A stretch of 64,000 nt of DNA from Sphingobacteriales bacterium (GCA_027483645.1 JAIXUD010000009.1:490814-554813), one strand, 5' to 3'; shown: positions 25,525 through 34,441, counted from the first letter of the stretch. The notes: generated from the sequence alone by a model not told the origin. Program-made: numbers and translations.

Positions 25525-28116
25525 CTATTCTTCTTCGTCTAATTTGTTTTTATCTGTCAAAACAATGAAGGTATAATCTGCATAATTTTTATAACCATCC
25601 TCTTTCATAGCATCTAACAATCCCTCCAAATCAATTACAGCAGGATATTCTTCCTTTGAAATAGTATTAATATACTCGCGAAAACCCTCGTGATTTTCAA
25701 ACAATTTTACAAGTTCGGGTGAAATTGCATATTTGTATCTGCCGTTTCTAGGTATAAGATCAGTAGCAATTGCACTTTCAATAAAGCCACTAATGTCTTT
25801 TTTGTTAATAAATTCCTTTAACAATAAAACGGCATCAGGATTGTGTACCTTTTTAACGGTATTACTATTTGGACCGATAGGCTCCCTTTCAATTAGGTTG
25901 GTATAATGAAATACATGCCATACAGAACGATTGAGCTTATCTGAATCATCTAGAGTATTCTTAAAATAGCGGATTCGCAATAAGTTTATTTCTTCAACAG
26001 AGAGAATAAATGACGTATAACTAATTTGTTCATAAATAAGAAATAAAAATTCTATTTCAAATAGATAGGGAGCAGGGGCATTCTCAAATAAGTTAAAGAC
26101 AAAATTCTTATACTCAGTTTGTCCACTCGCAAAAAACCGATTGACAACTGATTTTTTTAGCAACAATTTATTAAGCAAACGTTGGCCATCAATCCTACCG
26201 TGCATCTTATTATTAGTTTCTTCTAGTTGACGGCCTAATGCAAATAATGCCTTAATATTTTTTCTATATTCGGCACCCGTTTTAATGTCCTCCACATCAA
26301 TATCTGTTAATTTTAATACAACTGCAGCTAGTTTTCCTTGGTTGCTCCAATTATCAATTTGTTTTAAAAATTTTGCACCCGAAAGATTATAAAATTTGAT
26401 AAATTCTATATGTGACAAATCATGTGTAGCCAATCTCTTTGTAAAATATTTATTATAGTTATTAGGCCAAATTATAGAAAGCTTATTGTAACTCCTTAAA
26501 TCGGAATTATTATGAACATTAAATAGTGACTGCAGCAAATTTACTACTGTATCAATTTCATTTTTTGGTACTAAAACATCCTGAAAATTTGCTTCCAAAA
26601 CGGTTTTTATAAGCAACTCTTCGCTTTTTTCAGAACTCTTCCTCAAAGTATAAGCATGTTGTCTGTCCCTTTTATTGGTATATTGTTCAAGATACTTTGA
26701 TGGGTCCTGTTGGAATCTATGATACACTAAGGGATATTTCATCCTAAGGATCTCAATTTCTAAGAAGTCTTTAAAATATACCTCACCTCTTAACTTTTCA
26801 TAAGACATAACTATAGAGTTGAAAAGACGTTTAGCGTCACGCAAGGTTTTTATTGTTGTCAAAAGGAAAGCCGCATCAGTATAATTGAATGTGGTACCGC
26901 TGCCGTGTAAAGCTATTTTAACCTCATTGTAATCTACCTTTAATTTATTCACAAAGTTCGTTTCTAGATATTTTTTAATCTCGTTTTCTTCGATTGGAGG
27001 AACGGAAAATTCCATTAAAAATATTTTCTCTAAATATTTACCCGAGTTCATAAAACCTGAACTTTCCAGCGCATTTACTATATACGCTTTATCATAGGCT
27101 ACAAGGAAAACAAAATGATTAAAGCTAGCCGAATTCTTTATTAATTGAATTACACTAGATATTTGTTGTGGATCTAACCTATCTATATCATCAACACTGA
27201 TTACTATTTTTTTACCTATTTTTTTTAGACTATCATTAATTTGATTAGTTTTAGTATAAATATTTTCATCAAACTTAAGTAAAGACTTTATAGTTTTTCC
27301 AAGGTGTATGGAAGTATCATCTATAAGGCTTGAACCATGCTCCTTAAGGAGACTTGGTAAGGTTTGGCTATGAGGCTTGACTGCTGTAGCGATTGAATCA
27401 AATAAATCACCTATAAGGTCATTTTTTGAAAAGTTGGACCAAGGCAGATAATCAACCTTAATGTACTCCTTCTCTGGTAGATAATAATTGACCAACCTTA
27501 GCAATGAAGTCTTTCCAACCCCCCATTCCCCTTGGATTCCTAATATAGTTGATTGTGGAGTATGGATACTTTTTATTGAGTCAGCAATTACTTCCGCGAT
27601 TTCTTTGCGCGATAAAAGATCTTCCTCCAATTCATCAATTGGCTCATCAAGAAGGAGGAGTTCGTCACCATACTTTTTAATAAATCTATTTTGTATGAAA
27701 CCCTTAAATTGAAGAATGGTGCCAAAAACAATGGGCACAATTAATACATCTAAATAGTAGAAAGAGCTTAGTATGGGAATACTAAATTCATATAGTATAA
27801 ACGAATCACCATACCTATAAATGCATAGATAAATTACCGATATAGTTGCGTATAAGAGGTATACGTGGTTGCTTGCCACATATGTTCTAAATAATTTCGG
27901 GAAGTACCAACAGTAAATTAAAAGACCAAAAAACATGACGATTATGTCAGTAACAATACTAGACTCTATGTATTGAAATACTGGCAATACAACAGTTTTC
28001 GCAATAACCTTATCTACAACATCTCTCACTAATACAAAGGCCAAAATAAAAATCACGAATGGTAGAGAGTTTTTGACAAATTTTGTTAGTTCCTTATTAT
28101 TATTTGATTTGGACAT
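25525..28116 (-). CDS. Membrane-anchored KAP family P-loop NTPase
   Basis: Large NTPase of the KAP class (STAND-related P-loop ATPases, some phage- or plasmid-associated). Four to five hydrophobic helices come first (LPFVIFILAFVLV, ... VYLLYATISVIYLCIY, ... LDVLIVPIVFGTIL). The Walker A loop is ILGIQGEWGVGKTSLL (about residues 192-207) and the Walker B is KIVISVDDIDRLDP, with a long helical C-terminal part. I start at 28116 (MSKSNNNKEL); an in-frame start at 28158 is less likely. The gene is strikingly AT-rich against its neighbours and stands alone between a spacer and a repeat-rich gene-free stretch, suggesting acquisition by transfer. Function is unknown; defence is a guess. Confidence 0.85.
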   Translation of the reverse strand: MSKSNNNKELTKFVKNSLPFVIFILAFVLVRDVVDKVIAKTVVLPVFQYIESSIVTDIIVMFFGLLIYCWYFPKLFRTYVASNHVYLLYATISVIYLCIYRYGDSFILYEFSIPILSSFYYLDVLIVPIVFGTILQFKGFIQNRFIKKYGDELLLLDEPIDELEEDLLSRKEIAEVIADSIKSIHTPQSTILGIQGEWGVGKTSLLRLVNYYLPEKEYIKVDYLPWSNFSKNDLIGDLFDSIATAVKPHSQTLPSLLKEHGSSLIDDTSIHLGKTIKSLLKFDENIYTKTNQINDSLKKIGKKIVISVDDIDRLDPQQISSVIQLIKNSASFNHFVFLVAYDKAYIVNALESSGFMNSGKYLEKIFLMEFSVPPIEENEIKKYLETNFVNKLKVDYNEVKIALHGSGTTFNYTDAAFLLTTIKTLRDAKRLFNSIVMSYEKLRGEVYFKDFLEIEILRMKYPLVYHRFQQDPSKYLEQYTNKRDRQHAYTLRKSSEKSEELLIKTVLEANFQDVLVPKNEIDTVVNLLQSLFNVHNNSDLRSYNKLSIIWPNNYNKYFTKRLATHDLSHIEFIKFYNLSGAKFLKQIDNWSNQGKLAAVVLKLTDIDVEDIKTGAEYRKNIKALFALGRQLEETNNKMHGRIDGQRLLNKLLLKKSVVNRFFASGQTEYKNFVFNLFENAPAPYLFEIEFLFLIYEQISYTSFILSVEEINLLRIRYFKNTLDDSDKLNRSVWHVFHYTNLIEREPIGPNSNTVKKVHNPDAVLLLKEFINKKDISGFIESAIATDLIPRNGRYKYAISPELVKLFENHEGFREYINTISKEEYPAVIDLEGLLDAMKEDGYKNYADYTFIVLTDKNKLDEEE

Positions 28117-28490
28117 GCTTAAATGAACATAAATTAAAGATTCAACTAAGGTAAGCAATTTTGACCGTCTCCCTCATCTACTGTAAGCATCCGCTCGTGA
28201 TTTTTGATGCCCGTCAGTATTCACTGGCGCACATATCATTTTTAATGCCCAGCAGAAGAATGGACTTGCAAAACGGCAAAGGCTTCTCCAAATAATTCAA
28301 TAGTATCACATCCATGCTGGGGGCTCCTCCCTTCCATTCGTCAGAACAGGCTCCCGAAACTCGGAATGGCAATTGTAAAAAATGCAATACCTTAACTATC
28401 AATGCATTAAGCACACTGCCTAATTCATAAGAATAAGATAATCAACCACATACATCTTCCGCACTTCACCATCCATAAACACCTCACAAC

Positions 28491-28524
28491 CCGCACCAAA
28501 TCTCACTTCTTGGACGACATAACC
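28491..28524 (-). repeat. Dispersed repeat, copy 1 (diverged)
   Basis: CACCAAATCTCACTTCTTGG then ACGACATAACC: the 30-base dispersed sequence with a few changes. Read on the minus strand it would encode GYVVQEVRFGAGC. Confidence 0.6.
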
Positions 28525-28617
28525 TATAACCGGGAGCTTCACCACCCAAGTATTCGGATGGCTCGCAGCCATCTGACCACTTCCAACGAATTAATCAAAA
28601 GTCAACCCTACAACCCC

Positions 28618-28648
28618 CATCAAATCTCACTTCGTGGACGACAAAACC
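28618..28648 (-). repeat. Dispersed repeat, copy 2
   Basis: CATCAAATCTCACTTCGTGG followed by ACGACAAAACC; identical over 31 bases to copy 3. The core contains a short palindrome, TCGT-GG-ACGA. Confidence 0.75.
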
Positions 28649-28812
28649 CGTGGTAGGTGGGCACCGCTCTTCGCAGCAGGGGATTACTGCGAAAAGCAGT
28701 GAGAAAAGTAGCCGCGGGCCATTGAAGGGCATCGCAAACCGCAACACCTGGTAGGCCCTCGCAATGACGGGTGGGTTGAGAGGCAAATCAACCAAAACCA
28801 ACCCACAATTCG

Positions 28813-28843
28813 CATCAAATCTCACTTCGTGGACGACAAAACC
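28813..28843 (-). repeat. Dispersed repeat, copy 3
   Basis: Identical over 31 bases to the copy at 28618-28648, in the same orientation, 195 bases away. Confidence 0.75.
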
Positions 28844-28928
28844 TTGGCAATAGCAGTATGATCGCAATAAAAACCACTCAACCCACGCCCAAAAGCGTGG
28901 CAAGCTAATTAACCAATTAACCAATCAA

Positions 28929-30698
28929 CTACAACTTACTAAACGGCAACGCCTTTACCCAGCCATCGCCTTGTAGGAATACGAGGTACATGCCCGCGCT
29001 TAGGTGGCTGATGGGCAGGGTGACAACCGATTGACCTTGCACGCTTTTCTTTAGAGTGCTTACTTGGCTCAAGCGCTTATAGGAGTGGAACTCAATAATG
29101 CTGATGCTCACCACCTCATTGCCAGGCACGGTAATGTCGATATTGATGGCATTGTCGGCCGGGTTGGGGTATAGCTTGGCCAGTGGCTCGATGCCAGTAA
29201 GCGCATTCCCTACCGAAACCGGGTTATAGGTTTGCCCATCGCGTTTCCAGTGGTTCACGCCATTGTATACTACCAGTTGTTTGCCAAGGGTTTCGGTATT
29301 GGCTATTTGGAAGATATCACTCCACATGATGCTGGCGGTAGTGCTGTCTTCGCCAATATCCAACACGCCATATCCATGCTCGGTAAACTCATTATACAAG
29401 TGATGCGGGTTGCCTTGGTAGCTCAGGTCATATAAGATGCTGAGCAGTGCATTTGGCAGGCCCAATTCGTCAAAATTACCACGTGTAAGGCTGGTAGGGC
29501 AAAACTCCACACCCAGCGCGCCATCACCAGTATTGCCATCGTACACGCTACCGTTAGTAGGGTCTTTTGATAAATCGCAAGCAACTGACAAGTGCGAGTC
29601 GCCGCTGATAACGATAACATTCTCAATGTTGTTATCCTCAATTACATCCAGCACCAGCTCTCGCTCTGCGGTAAAACCATCCCAAGTACCTTGGTTGAAA
29701 CTGCTCGGGAAGGCACCTGTAACGCCCCAGTAGCTAAACATCTTTTGGGTACCAACAATCTTCCACTTAGCTGTGGACTGCTGCAAAGCGTCCAAAAACC
29801 ATGTCTGTTGCTCCGTGCCCAATACACTAAACTCACCTGGCGATACCTCATCAACGTCGCGCCATATCATAATGTCGAGCATCAATATATCCACTAAATC
29901 GCCATAGTTGGCGGTGCGGTAAAATCTTTTCGGCTCTTGGGTATTCACCACACGGCTCGGTGTCCATTCAAAAAAAGCTTGGGTAGTGGTATCGCGGTTT
30001 CCAGCAATATCGTGGTTATCCCACATGTGCATAAACGGGTGCGTTTGACGGGCCAGGCGCAAATCAGGGTCGTGCATATAGTAACGGTGCCTTTCGCGCC
30101 ATTCGGCTAAGCTGGTAGGTTTTAGGGCATAGGGGGCGGGCACTCGCACCTCTTCAGCTTCGTCGATAAAATCGTAGATATAGTCCCCAAGGTGAATCAC
30201 CAGATTAAGGTCACTGCGTTCGGCAATGCGGCGGTATCCGTTGAAATAACCAGAGAACACACTGGTACATGAGGTCACGGCAAACTTAAGATTCGAGACA
30301 TCGCCAACCGGGGCGGTAAGCGTGCGTCCTATTAAAGAGGTGTTGCCCTGCCCATCGCGAAAACGGTAGTAGTAACGAGTATTAGCCGTAAGCCCAGCGG
30401 CATCAACTTTCACTGTCCAGTCGGTTGTGGAGTCGGTAGTTACCGTCCCAGAAGTTGATAGGGTAGTAAAATTGCTATCCAAAGCCATTTCCCAAGTAAG
30501 GGTAACTGCGGGGTCGCTGTAATTGGCGGGGGTATAATGCGTCCAAATAATTACCTTATCGGCCAACGGATCGCCAGATGCCACCCCATAATAGAACGGC
30601 GCATGTACAGAATCGGCATACATATTACCGGGCAAAACCCATTGAGCATGTACAGTAAAGCCAGCAAACAAGCAGAGGAGTAAGAGCAGGTTTTTCAT
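28929..30698 (-). CDS. PhoD-family alkaline phosphatase/phosphodiesterase with T9SS sorting domain
   Basis: Secreted metallophosphatase of the PhoD type, releasing phosphate from phosphomono- or diesters outside the cell. The signal peptide is MKNLLLLLCLFAGFTVHAQ, which decides the start at 30698 (an upstream in-frame codon at 30731 would bury it). An N-terminal Fn3-like domain (VASGDPLADKVIIWTHY) precedes the metallophosphoesterase core: VTSCTSVF, VIHLGDYIYDF, MWDNHDIAGN and VISGDSHLSVA supply the metal ligands. The C-terminus is a type A T9SS sorting domain (LYPNPADNAINID ... HLSAGMYLVFLQ). It is bordered downstream by AATTAACCAATTAACC words. Confidence 0.88.
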   Translation of the reverse strand: MKNLLLLLCLFAGFTVHAQWVLPGNMYADSVHAPFYYGVASGDPLADKVIIWTHYTPANYSDPAVTLTWEMALDSNFTTLSTSGTVTTDSTTDWTVKVDAAGLTANTRYYYRFRDGQGNTSLIGRTLTAPVGDVSNLKFAVTSCTSVFSGYFNGYRRIAERSDLNLVIHLGDYIYDFIDEAEEVRVPAPYALKPTSLAEWRERHRYYMHDPDLRLARQTHPFMHMWDNHDIAGNRDTTTQAFFEWTPSRVVNTQEPKRFYRTANYGDLVDILMLDIMIWRDVDEVSPGEFSVLGTEQQTWFLDALQQSTAKWKIVGTQKMFSYWGVTGAFPSSFNQGTWDGFTAERELVLDVIEDNNIENVIVISGDSHLSVACDLSKDPTNGSVYDGNTGDGALGVEFCPTSLTRGNFDELGLPNALLSILYDLSYQGNPHHLYNEFTEHGYGVLDIGEDSTTASIMWSDIFQIANTETLGKQLVVYNGVNHWKRDGQTYNPVSVGNALTGIEPLAKLYPNPADNAINIDITVPGNEVVSISIIEFHSYKRLSQVSTLKKSVQGQSVVTLPISHLSAGMYLVFLQGDGWVKALPFSKL

Positions 30699-31051
30699 GA
30701 AATAAAGGTAATGTGTTTCTATTGTTGCCACAAGCCTTTAACTGGCGTAGCACAATACTTCACATTATGGTAATATTGGTAACTTTCGTTTACCAAGACT
30801 ACCTGCATTACAAACCTCATTAATTGCTTAATGCTCAATAAACCACAACCCACAGCAATTGAATAGATATGCCTAAAATTCTGGAAACCCAGCTGGAGCA
30901 AGATGAGCAATTGAAAGTGCTGCACAAGGTTGAAAGAAAAAGAACGTCATAAACTCCAATGGGTAGGCACAGGCGCGATAAATGATAAAAGTTGTGCATT
31001 TTTGCAATGCGGGTAAGATAATGTGGGCTTGGGCAAACCAACACCATACAA
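30699..31051. other. Intergenic region without recognisable content
   Basis: About 350 bases between divergent genes. Minus-strand open frames here are short and overlap each other; I see no promoter pair or hairpin that convinces me. Confidence 0.5.
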
Positions 31052-31408
31052 GTGAGCGAGCATATCTTTTTTTACCTCGGGCTTTCTTTCATCCTTATGC
31101 ACGAAATGGATGCCATAAGATGTAAGGAGTGGAGGATATTTCCAGGTCTTTCTCTGCTTAATGATAAGTGGGGCTACCTCATCTTTCTATTCTCTCACAT
31201 ACCCTTGTTCTTCTTTATCCTGTTTGGCCTTTCAGGGCAGCATAAGGAGCAATGGATATTTGGCCTAGATGTTTTCTTTATCGTGCACGTGTTCCTCCAC
31301 TTGCTATTTCTGCTGCACAAGAAAAATGAGTTTAAAGATTGGATTTCATGGACAATTATCATAGCGGCTGGATTCTTTGGGATGATGGATTTATTGTACT
31401 CGAATTAG
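31052..31408 (+). CDS. Small four-TM membrane protein (DUF6713-like)
   Basis: A 118-residue integral membrane protein with about four helices. The conserved-looking FILMHEMDAIRCKEWRIFPGLSLL segment near the N-terminus carries His, Glu, Asp, Arg and Cys and identifies it to me as DUF6713-like; a second His pair lies in VFFIVHVFLHLLFLLH. The start is GTG at 31052; the next ATG would remove the first helix. No operon partner. The function is unknown; the clustered polar residues in a membrane context could bind a metal or cofactor, but this is inference. Confidence 0.72.
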   Translation: MSEHIFFYLGLSFILMHEMDAIRCKEWRIFPGLSLLNDKWGYLIFLFSHIPLFFFILFGLSGQHKEQWIFGLDVFFIVHVFLHLLFLLHKKNEFKDWISWTIIIAAGFFGMMDLLYSN

Positions 31409-31613
31409 AAATCAGCAACAGGTAAGTTTGCCTTAAAACTTTGAATGAGTCAACGTATCATCAACTTACATGACCTTATCCCCCATTTCCGTGTTCAAAA
31501 ATAAAAAACCGTCCACAGCACCCCTACAATCCTCACCACACCTCAATTTTTGATTTTTTATCTTTAATTTTGAATCGAAAATGCCCTTCGCTAAAAGATT
31601 GTGCTAAATAGAG

Positions 31614-31644
31614 TTGTAATTTTTATGAAAGCACTGTATCTTTG
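31614..31644 (+). promoter_or_regulatory. rplU-rpmA promoter
   Basis: TTG at 31614-31616, a 20-base spacer and TATCTTTG at 31637-31644: an exact fit to the Bacteroidota consensus. The start of transcription is expected near 31651, about 25 bases before rplU. Confidence 0.7.
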
Positions 31645-31676
31645 CAGTCCATTTAATATTCTCAATTTAAGGAACG

Positions 31677-31985
31677 ATGTACGCAATCGTAGAAATAGCA
31701 GGACAACAATTTAAGGTAAAGGGCGGACAGAGCATTTTTGTTCACCGCTTGGAAGGTAACGTAGGCGATAAGCTGGAGTTTGGCAACGTATTGTTGACTG
31801 ACGACAACGGCACCGTAAACGTGGGCACCCCATTCATCTCTGGCTTGAAAGTGGTTACTACCATCGAAGAGCACTTGAAAGGTGACAAAGTGATCGTTTT
31901 CAAGAAGAAACGCCGCAAGGGTTACAAATTGAAAAAAGGCCACCGCCAGTATCTTACCAAAATCAAAGTTGATAACATTGCTTAA
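31677..31985 (+). CDS. rplU: 50S ribosomal protein L21
   Basis: Structural protein of the large subunit, contacting 23S rRNA. The 102 residues are standard. It begins MYAIVEIAGQQFKVKGGQ, has the basic KVIVFKKKRRKGYKLKKGHRQ segment of the rRNA-binding loop, and ends LTKIKVDNIA. It is the first gene of the conserved rplU-rpmA pair, with a 46-base gap that holds a strong hairpin. It is preceded by a consensus promoter. Confidence 0.98.
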   Translation: MYAIVEIAGQQFKVKGGQSIFVHRLEGNVGDKLEFGNVLLTDDNGTVNVGTPFISGLKVVTTIEEHLKGDKVIVFKKKRRKGYKLKKGHRQYLTKIKVDNIA

Positions 31986-31988
31986 TCC

Positions 31989-32010
31989 CGATGCGCGGGT
32001 CCGCGCATCG
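31989..32010 (+). promoter_or_regulatory. Hairpin between rplU and rpmA
   Basis: A perfect CGATGCGCG / CGCGCATCG stem around GGTC, immediately after the rplU stop and without a T-run. It may modulate relative expression or processing of the two ribosomal-protein cistrons. Confidence 0.65.
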
Positions 32011-32031
32011 CAATTATAAAAAAAACAGACA

Positions 32032-32517
32032 ATGGCACACAAGAAAGGCGCCGGTAGTTCGAATAACGGACGCGAATCGCATAGCAAACGCTTGGGCGTT
32101 AAAATTTATGGTGGTCAAGGTGCCATCGCTGGTAATATCATCATCCGTCAGCGCGGTACCAAATACCACCCTGGCGACGGCGTGGGCCTTGGTAAAGATC
32201 ATACCATTTATGCATTGGTTGACGGTGTGGTAACTTTTACCCGCAAGAAAAACGACAAATCAGTAGTACACGTTTTGCCATTTGTTGACGAAACCGTTGC
32301 TCCTGCCGAAGTTGCCAAAGCCGCTAAGAAAGCTGCTGCCCCAAAAGCAGAAGTAGCTGAAAAAGCCCCTAAAGCTGCCAAAGCCGAAGAAGCTAAAGCT
32401 GAGGTAATTGAAGCTGCCGCTACTCAAGTGGAGGAAGCTGAAGTTGCCAACGAAGAAGTAGCTGAGGAAAATACCGAAGCTACTGAGCAGAACAACGAGA
32501 ACGAAGAAGAAGCTTAA
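32032..32517 (+). CDS. rpmA: 50S ribosomal protein L27 with long acidic C-terminal extension
   Basis: Large-subunit protein whose N-terminus reaches towards the peptidyl-transferase centre. The core is normal: [46 protein letters not shown] and VVHVLP, about 85 residues. Another 75 or so residues follow, consisting almost entirely of Ala, Glu, Lys, Val and Asn ([19 protein letters not shown] ... ENNENEEEA-like). Typical L27 lacks this tail. The extension is in frame with no sign of frameshift and ends before a good terminator. Confidence 0.96.
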   Translation: MAHKKGAGSSNNGRESHSKRLGVKIYGGQGAIAGNIIIRQRGTKYHPGDGVGLGKDHTIYALVDGVVTFTRKKNDKSVVHVLPFVDETVAPAEVAKAAKKAAAPKAEVAEKAPKAAKAEEAKAEVIEAAATQVEEAEVANEEVAEENTEATEQNNENEEEA

Positions 32518-32550
32518 GGTTACCAAACCCCAAGATTCTCCAACCATACC

Positions 32551-32583
32551 AAGCCGTTATGCGAAAGCATAGCGGCTTTTTTT
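32551..32583 (+). terminator. Intrinsic terminator of rplU-rpmA
   Basis: AAGCCGTTATGC / GCATAGCGGCTT (one G-T wobble) around a GAAA tetraloop, followed by a run of seven T residues. Confidence 0.9.
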
Positions 32584-32646
32584 GTTTGCTGTTGCACAAC
32601 CAAAGGACCTATGGTTTAATAACCAAATTAGTGCTAATTTGGCTTT

Positions 32647-33609
32647 ATGAGGATGTTGATTGTTGGCTTGTTATTGTACGCTGTTGCTGCGCGAGCCGGC
32701 GACTACCCTTTCTACTTTTACCTTACCCAGCACACGCAAAACCAGCTATTGTACAACCCTGCTTATGCTGGCACTACGGATAAGCTCAACTTGCACCTGC
32801 ACAGTATGACTGGGCTGTATAAGGTAACAGGTACCAGGGCGGCGGTAACCCCACTCAACGCGGGCTATCTGGCATTTGATAGGCCTTGCACCGCCATCAG
32901 GGGTGCATGGGGTGCCTATGTGCTGTTTGATGCGCCAGAAACCGCTGGCAGATACTACACCCTAAGCGCCGGCGGCAATTATGCCTACCGCTGGCAGATA
33001 AACGAAGACCACAGGCTGCAATTTGGCGCTGGCATTAACTACCGCCGCTGGTATGCCGACCAAATAAGCACCACACAACCCAACGACCCAATATTCACGG
33101 GCCGCGTAAGCACCAATCACCTTGATTTTAGCCTAGGTACTTGGTACCAATTTAAAAAACTAAACGCTGGCATCTCGCTCACGCACTTTGGCAACTTCCA
33201 CATGGCGGGTATCGGGGGCGACTTTATAGGTCGCTATGACCCGGTGTTTAACTTCTATGCCAGCTACGACCTCAATCTAATAGATAAGCTAAACTTTGAG
33301 CCTTACCTGTACTTTGCCACTGCCGACAAAAATGCCGGCTCAATTAACAATTGGAGCAACACTAGACAGTTTTCAATTGGGTTTATGGCAGACTTCAACA
33401 AAGCAGTTTTCGCGGGATTTGGCTACTCGCACGACCGTATATTAAGCCCCACGCTCGGTTTCCAGCTTAAAAAGATGATACGGTTTCAGGGTACTTATAA
33501 TTACGTTACCAACCAGCAGAGCAACTTCTTGCGCTACCACAACTTCGAGATAAGCCTAACTGTGCAACTGCCGCATAGGGTAAAGGAGAAGGGGAAGAGG
33601 GAAAAGTAG
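32647..33609 (+). CDS. PorP/SprF family type IX secretion outer-membrane protein
   Basis: Outer-membrane beta-barrel of the PorP/SprF family; such proteins work with the T9SS and anchor or deliver large surface proteins such as SprB. After a signal peptide (MRMLIVGLLLYAVAARA) comes the family hallmark QNQLLYNPAYAGTTDKLNLHL, then alternating amphipathic strands with RAAVTPLNAGYLAFD, GYSHDRILSPTLGFQL and a C-terminal strand ISLTVQL. The 320 residues are typical. It stands alone, with no large adhesin next to it; the giant adhesin starting at 8300 is a possible partner only by class. A purine-rich tandem repeat begins at its stop. Confidence 0.9.
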   Translation: MRMLIVGLLLYAVAARAGDYPFYFYLTQHTQNQLLYNPAYAGTTDKLNLHLHSMTGLYKVTGTRAAVTPLNAGYLAFDRPCTAIRGAWGAYVLFDAPETAGRYYTLSAGGNYAYRWQINEDHRLQFGAGINYRRWYADQISTTQPNDPIFTGRVSTNHLDFSLGTWYQFKKLNAGISLTHFGNFHMAGIGGDFIGRYDPVFNFYASYDLNLIDKLNFEPYLYFATADKNAGSINNWSNTRQFSIGFMADFNKAVFAGFGYSHDRILSPTLGFQLKKMIRFQGTYNYVTNQQSNFLRYHNFEISLTVQLPHRVKEKGKREK

Positions 33610-33695
33610 AAAGAGAAACGGTGCGAGAAGAAAGAGGTGAAAGAGAAACGGAGCGAGAGAAAGAGGTGAAAGAGAAACGGTGCAAGAGAAAGAGC
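33610..33695 (+). repeat. Purine-rich tandem repeat, three units
   Basis: Three units of about 29 bases (33610, 33640, 33669) beginning AAAGAGAAACGG(T/A)GC(G/A)AGA, directly after the PorP/SprF stop. It has no spacers or palindromic repeat like a CRISPR. Confidence 0.75.
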
Positions 33696-33703
33696 AAAAT
33701 AAA

Positions 33704-34441
33704 TCACCCATTCCATATCTTCCAACTGGCCTCTGCCTGCAGTTGCAGCATCTCTAGCCCATTTTTGATTGCCGCGCCCTGTGCAGCACCCTTCTTTAAG
33801 AATAAGGTCTCGGCGGGGTTGTAGGTTAAGTCGTACAGCAAGTGCTGGTCGGTAATATATTGATATGGAATATCGGGCGCTTCATCAATCCTTGGCGCCA
33901 TACCCAATGGCGTGGTGTTTATGATAAGGGTGTGTGCTTGTAGCACCTCCTCGGTAATATCGGCATAGCCCAACTGCCCCTGCTCCGGTGTACGCGAAAC
34001 ATATTGCGCATTAATGCCCATTTGGGTCAAAGCAAACACCACCGCTTTCGAAGAGCCGCCAGTGCCTAGCACCAACGCCTGGGTGTGCTGGGGCTCTAGC
34101 AGTTTCTTTATCGAATCCCAAAAACCAATATAATCGGTATTGAAGCCCTTGGTTTTTCCGTTCACGAAGTAGATGGTATTTACCGCCCGTATCATCAGTG
34201 CCGAAAAGTCGATATCATCCAAAAAAGGTATGATGGCTTGTTTGTAAGGTATGGTTACATTTAGCCCTTTCAAGTCTGGATGCCAATCGCGCAACTGCGG
34301 GAAGTTGCCGATACTCTCCATTTCGAAATTCTCATAAGTGGCATTGGTAATACCTTCAACTTCAAACTTACTTTCAAAATATCCCTTCGAAAACGAATGC
34401 CCTAGAGGGTAACCAATAAGTCCGAAACGTTTGATTTTCAT
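33704..34441 (-). CDS. aroE: Shikimate dehydrogenase
   Basis: NADPH-dependent reduction of 3-dehydroshikimate to shikimate in aromatic amino-acid synthesis. Substrate-binding N-terminal block GLIGYPLGHSFSKGYF, catalytic Lys in NVTIPYKQAI, catalytic Asp in GFNTDYIGF, and the nucleotide loop VLGTGGSSKAVVFAL. The C-terminal QGAAIKNGLEML closes the active site. At 246 residues it is slightly shorter than most AroE but has all key residues. I start at 34441 (MKIKRFGLIGYP); an in-frame start 18 bases upstream is possible. It is monocistronic and converges on the PorP/SprF gene. Confidence 0.93.
   Translation of the reverse strand: MKIKRFGLIGYPLGHSFSKGYFESKFEVEGITNATYENFEMESIGNFPQLRDWHPDLKGLNVTIPYKQAIIPFLDDIDFSALMIRAVNTIYFVNGKTKGFNTDYIGFWDSIKKLLEPQHTQALVLGTGGSSKAVVFALTQMGINAQYVSRTPEQGQLGYADITEEVLQAHTLIINTTPLGMAPRIDEAPDIPYQYITDQHLLYDLTYNPAETLFLKKGAAQGAAIKNGLEMLQLQAEASWKIWNG

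Larger units (their letters stand above)
28117..28928. other. Gene-free stretch with dispersed repeats
   Basis: Over 800 bases with no convincing gene. It contains three copies of a 30-base dispersed repeat (28491-28524, 28618-28648, 28813-28843). A 50-codon minus-strand frame at 28420-28572 overlaps the first copy, and a 109-codon minus-strand frame at 28595-28924 is built largely of the other two; I do not call either as a gene. Confidence 0.6.

Noticed and set aside
28595-28924. 109-codon minus-strand frame
   Set aside because: It consists largely of two copies of a dispersed repeat and their spacer; no start signal or family resemblance.
25525-30698. Defence island around the KAP NTPase
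   Set aside because: Neighbours are a GH3-family enzyme and a phosphatase; no restriction, CBASS, toxin or integrase genes are visible.
30719-31047. Two overlapping minus-strand frames of about 70 codons
   Set aside because: Low-complexity, mutually overlapping and without a promoter or recognisable motif.
33610-33824. Purine-rich frame and possible CRISPR-like array
   Set aside because: Three short contiguous units without spacers or cas genes; the frame is a by-product of the repeat and overlaps aroE.
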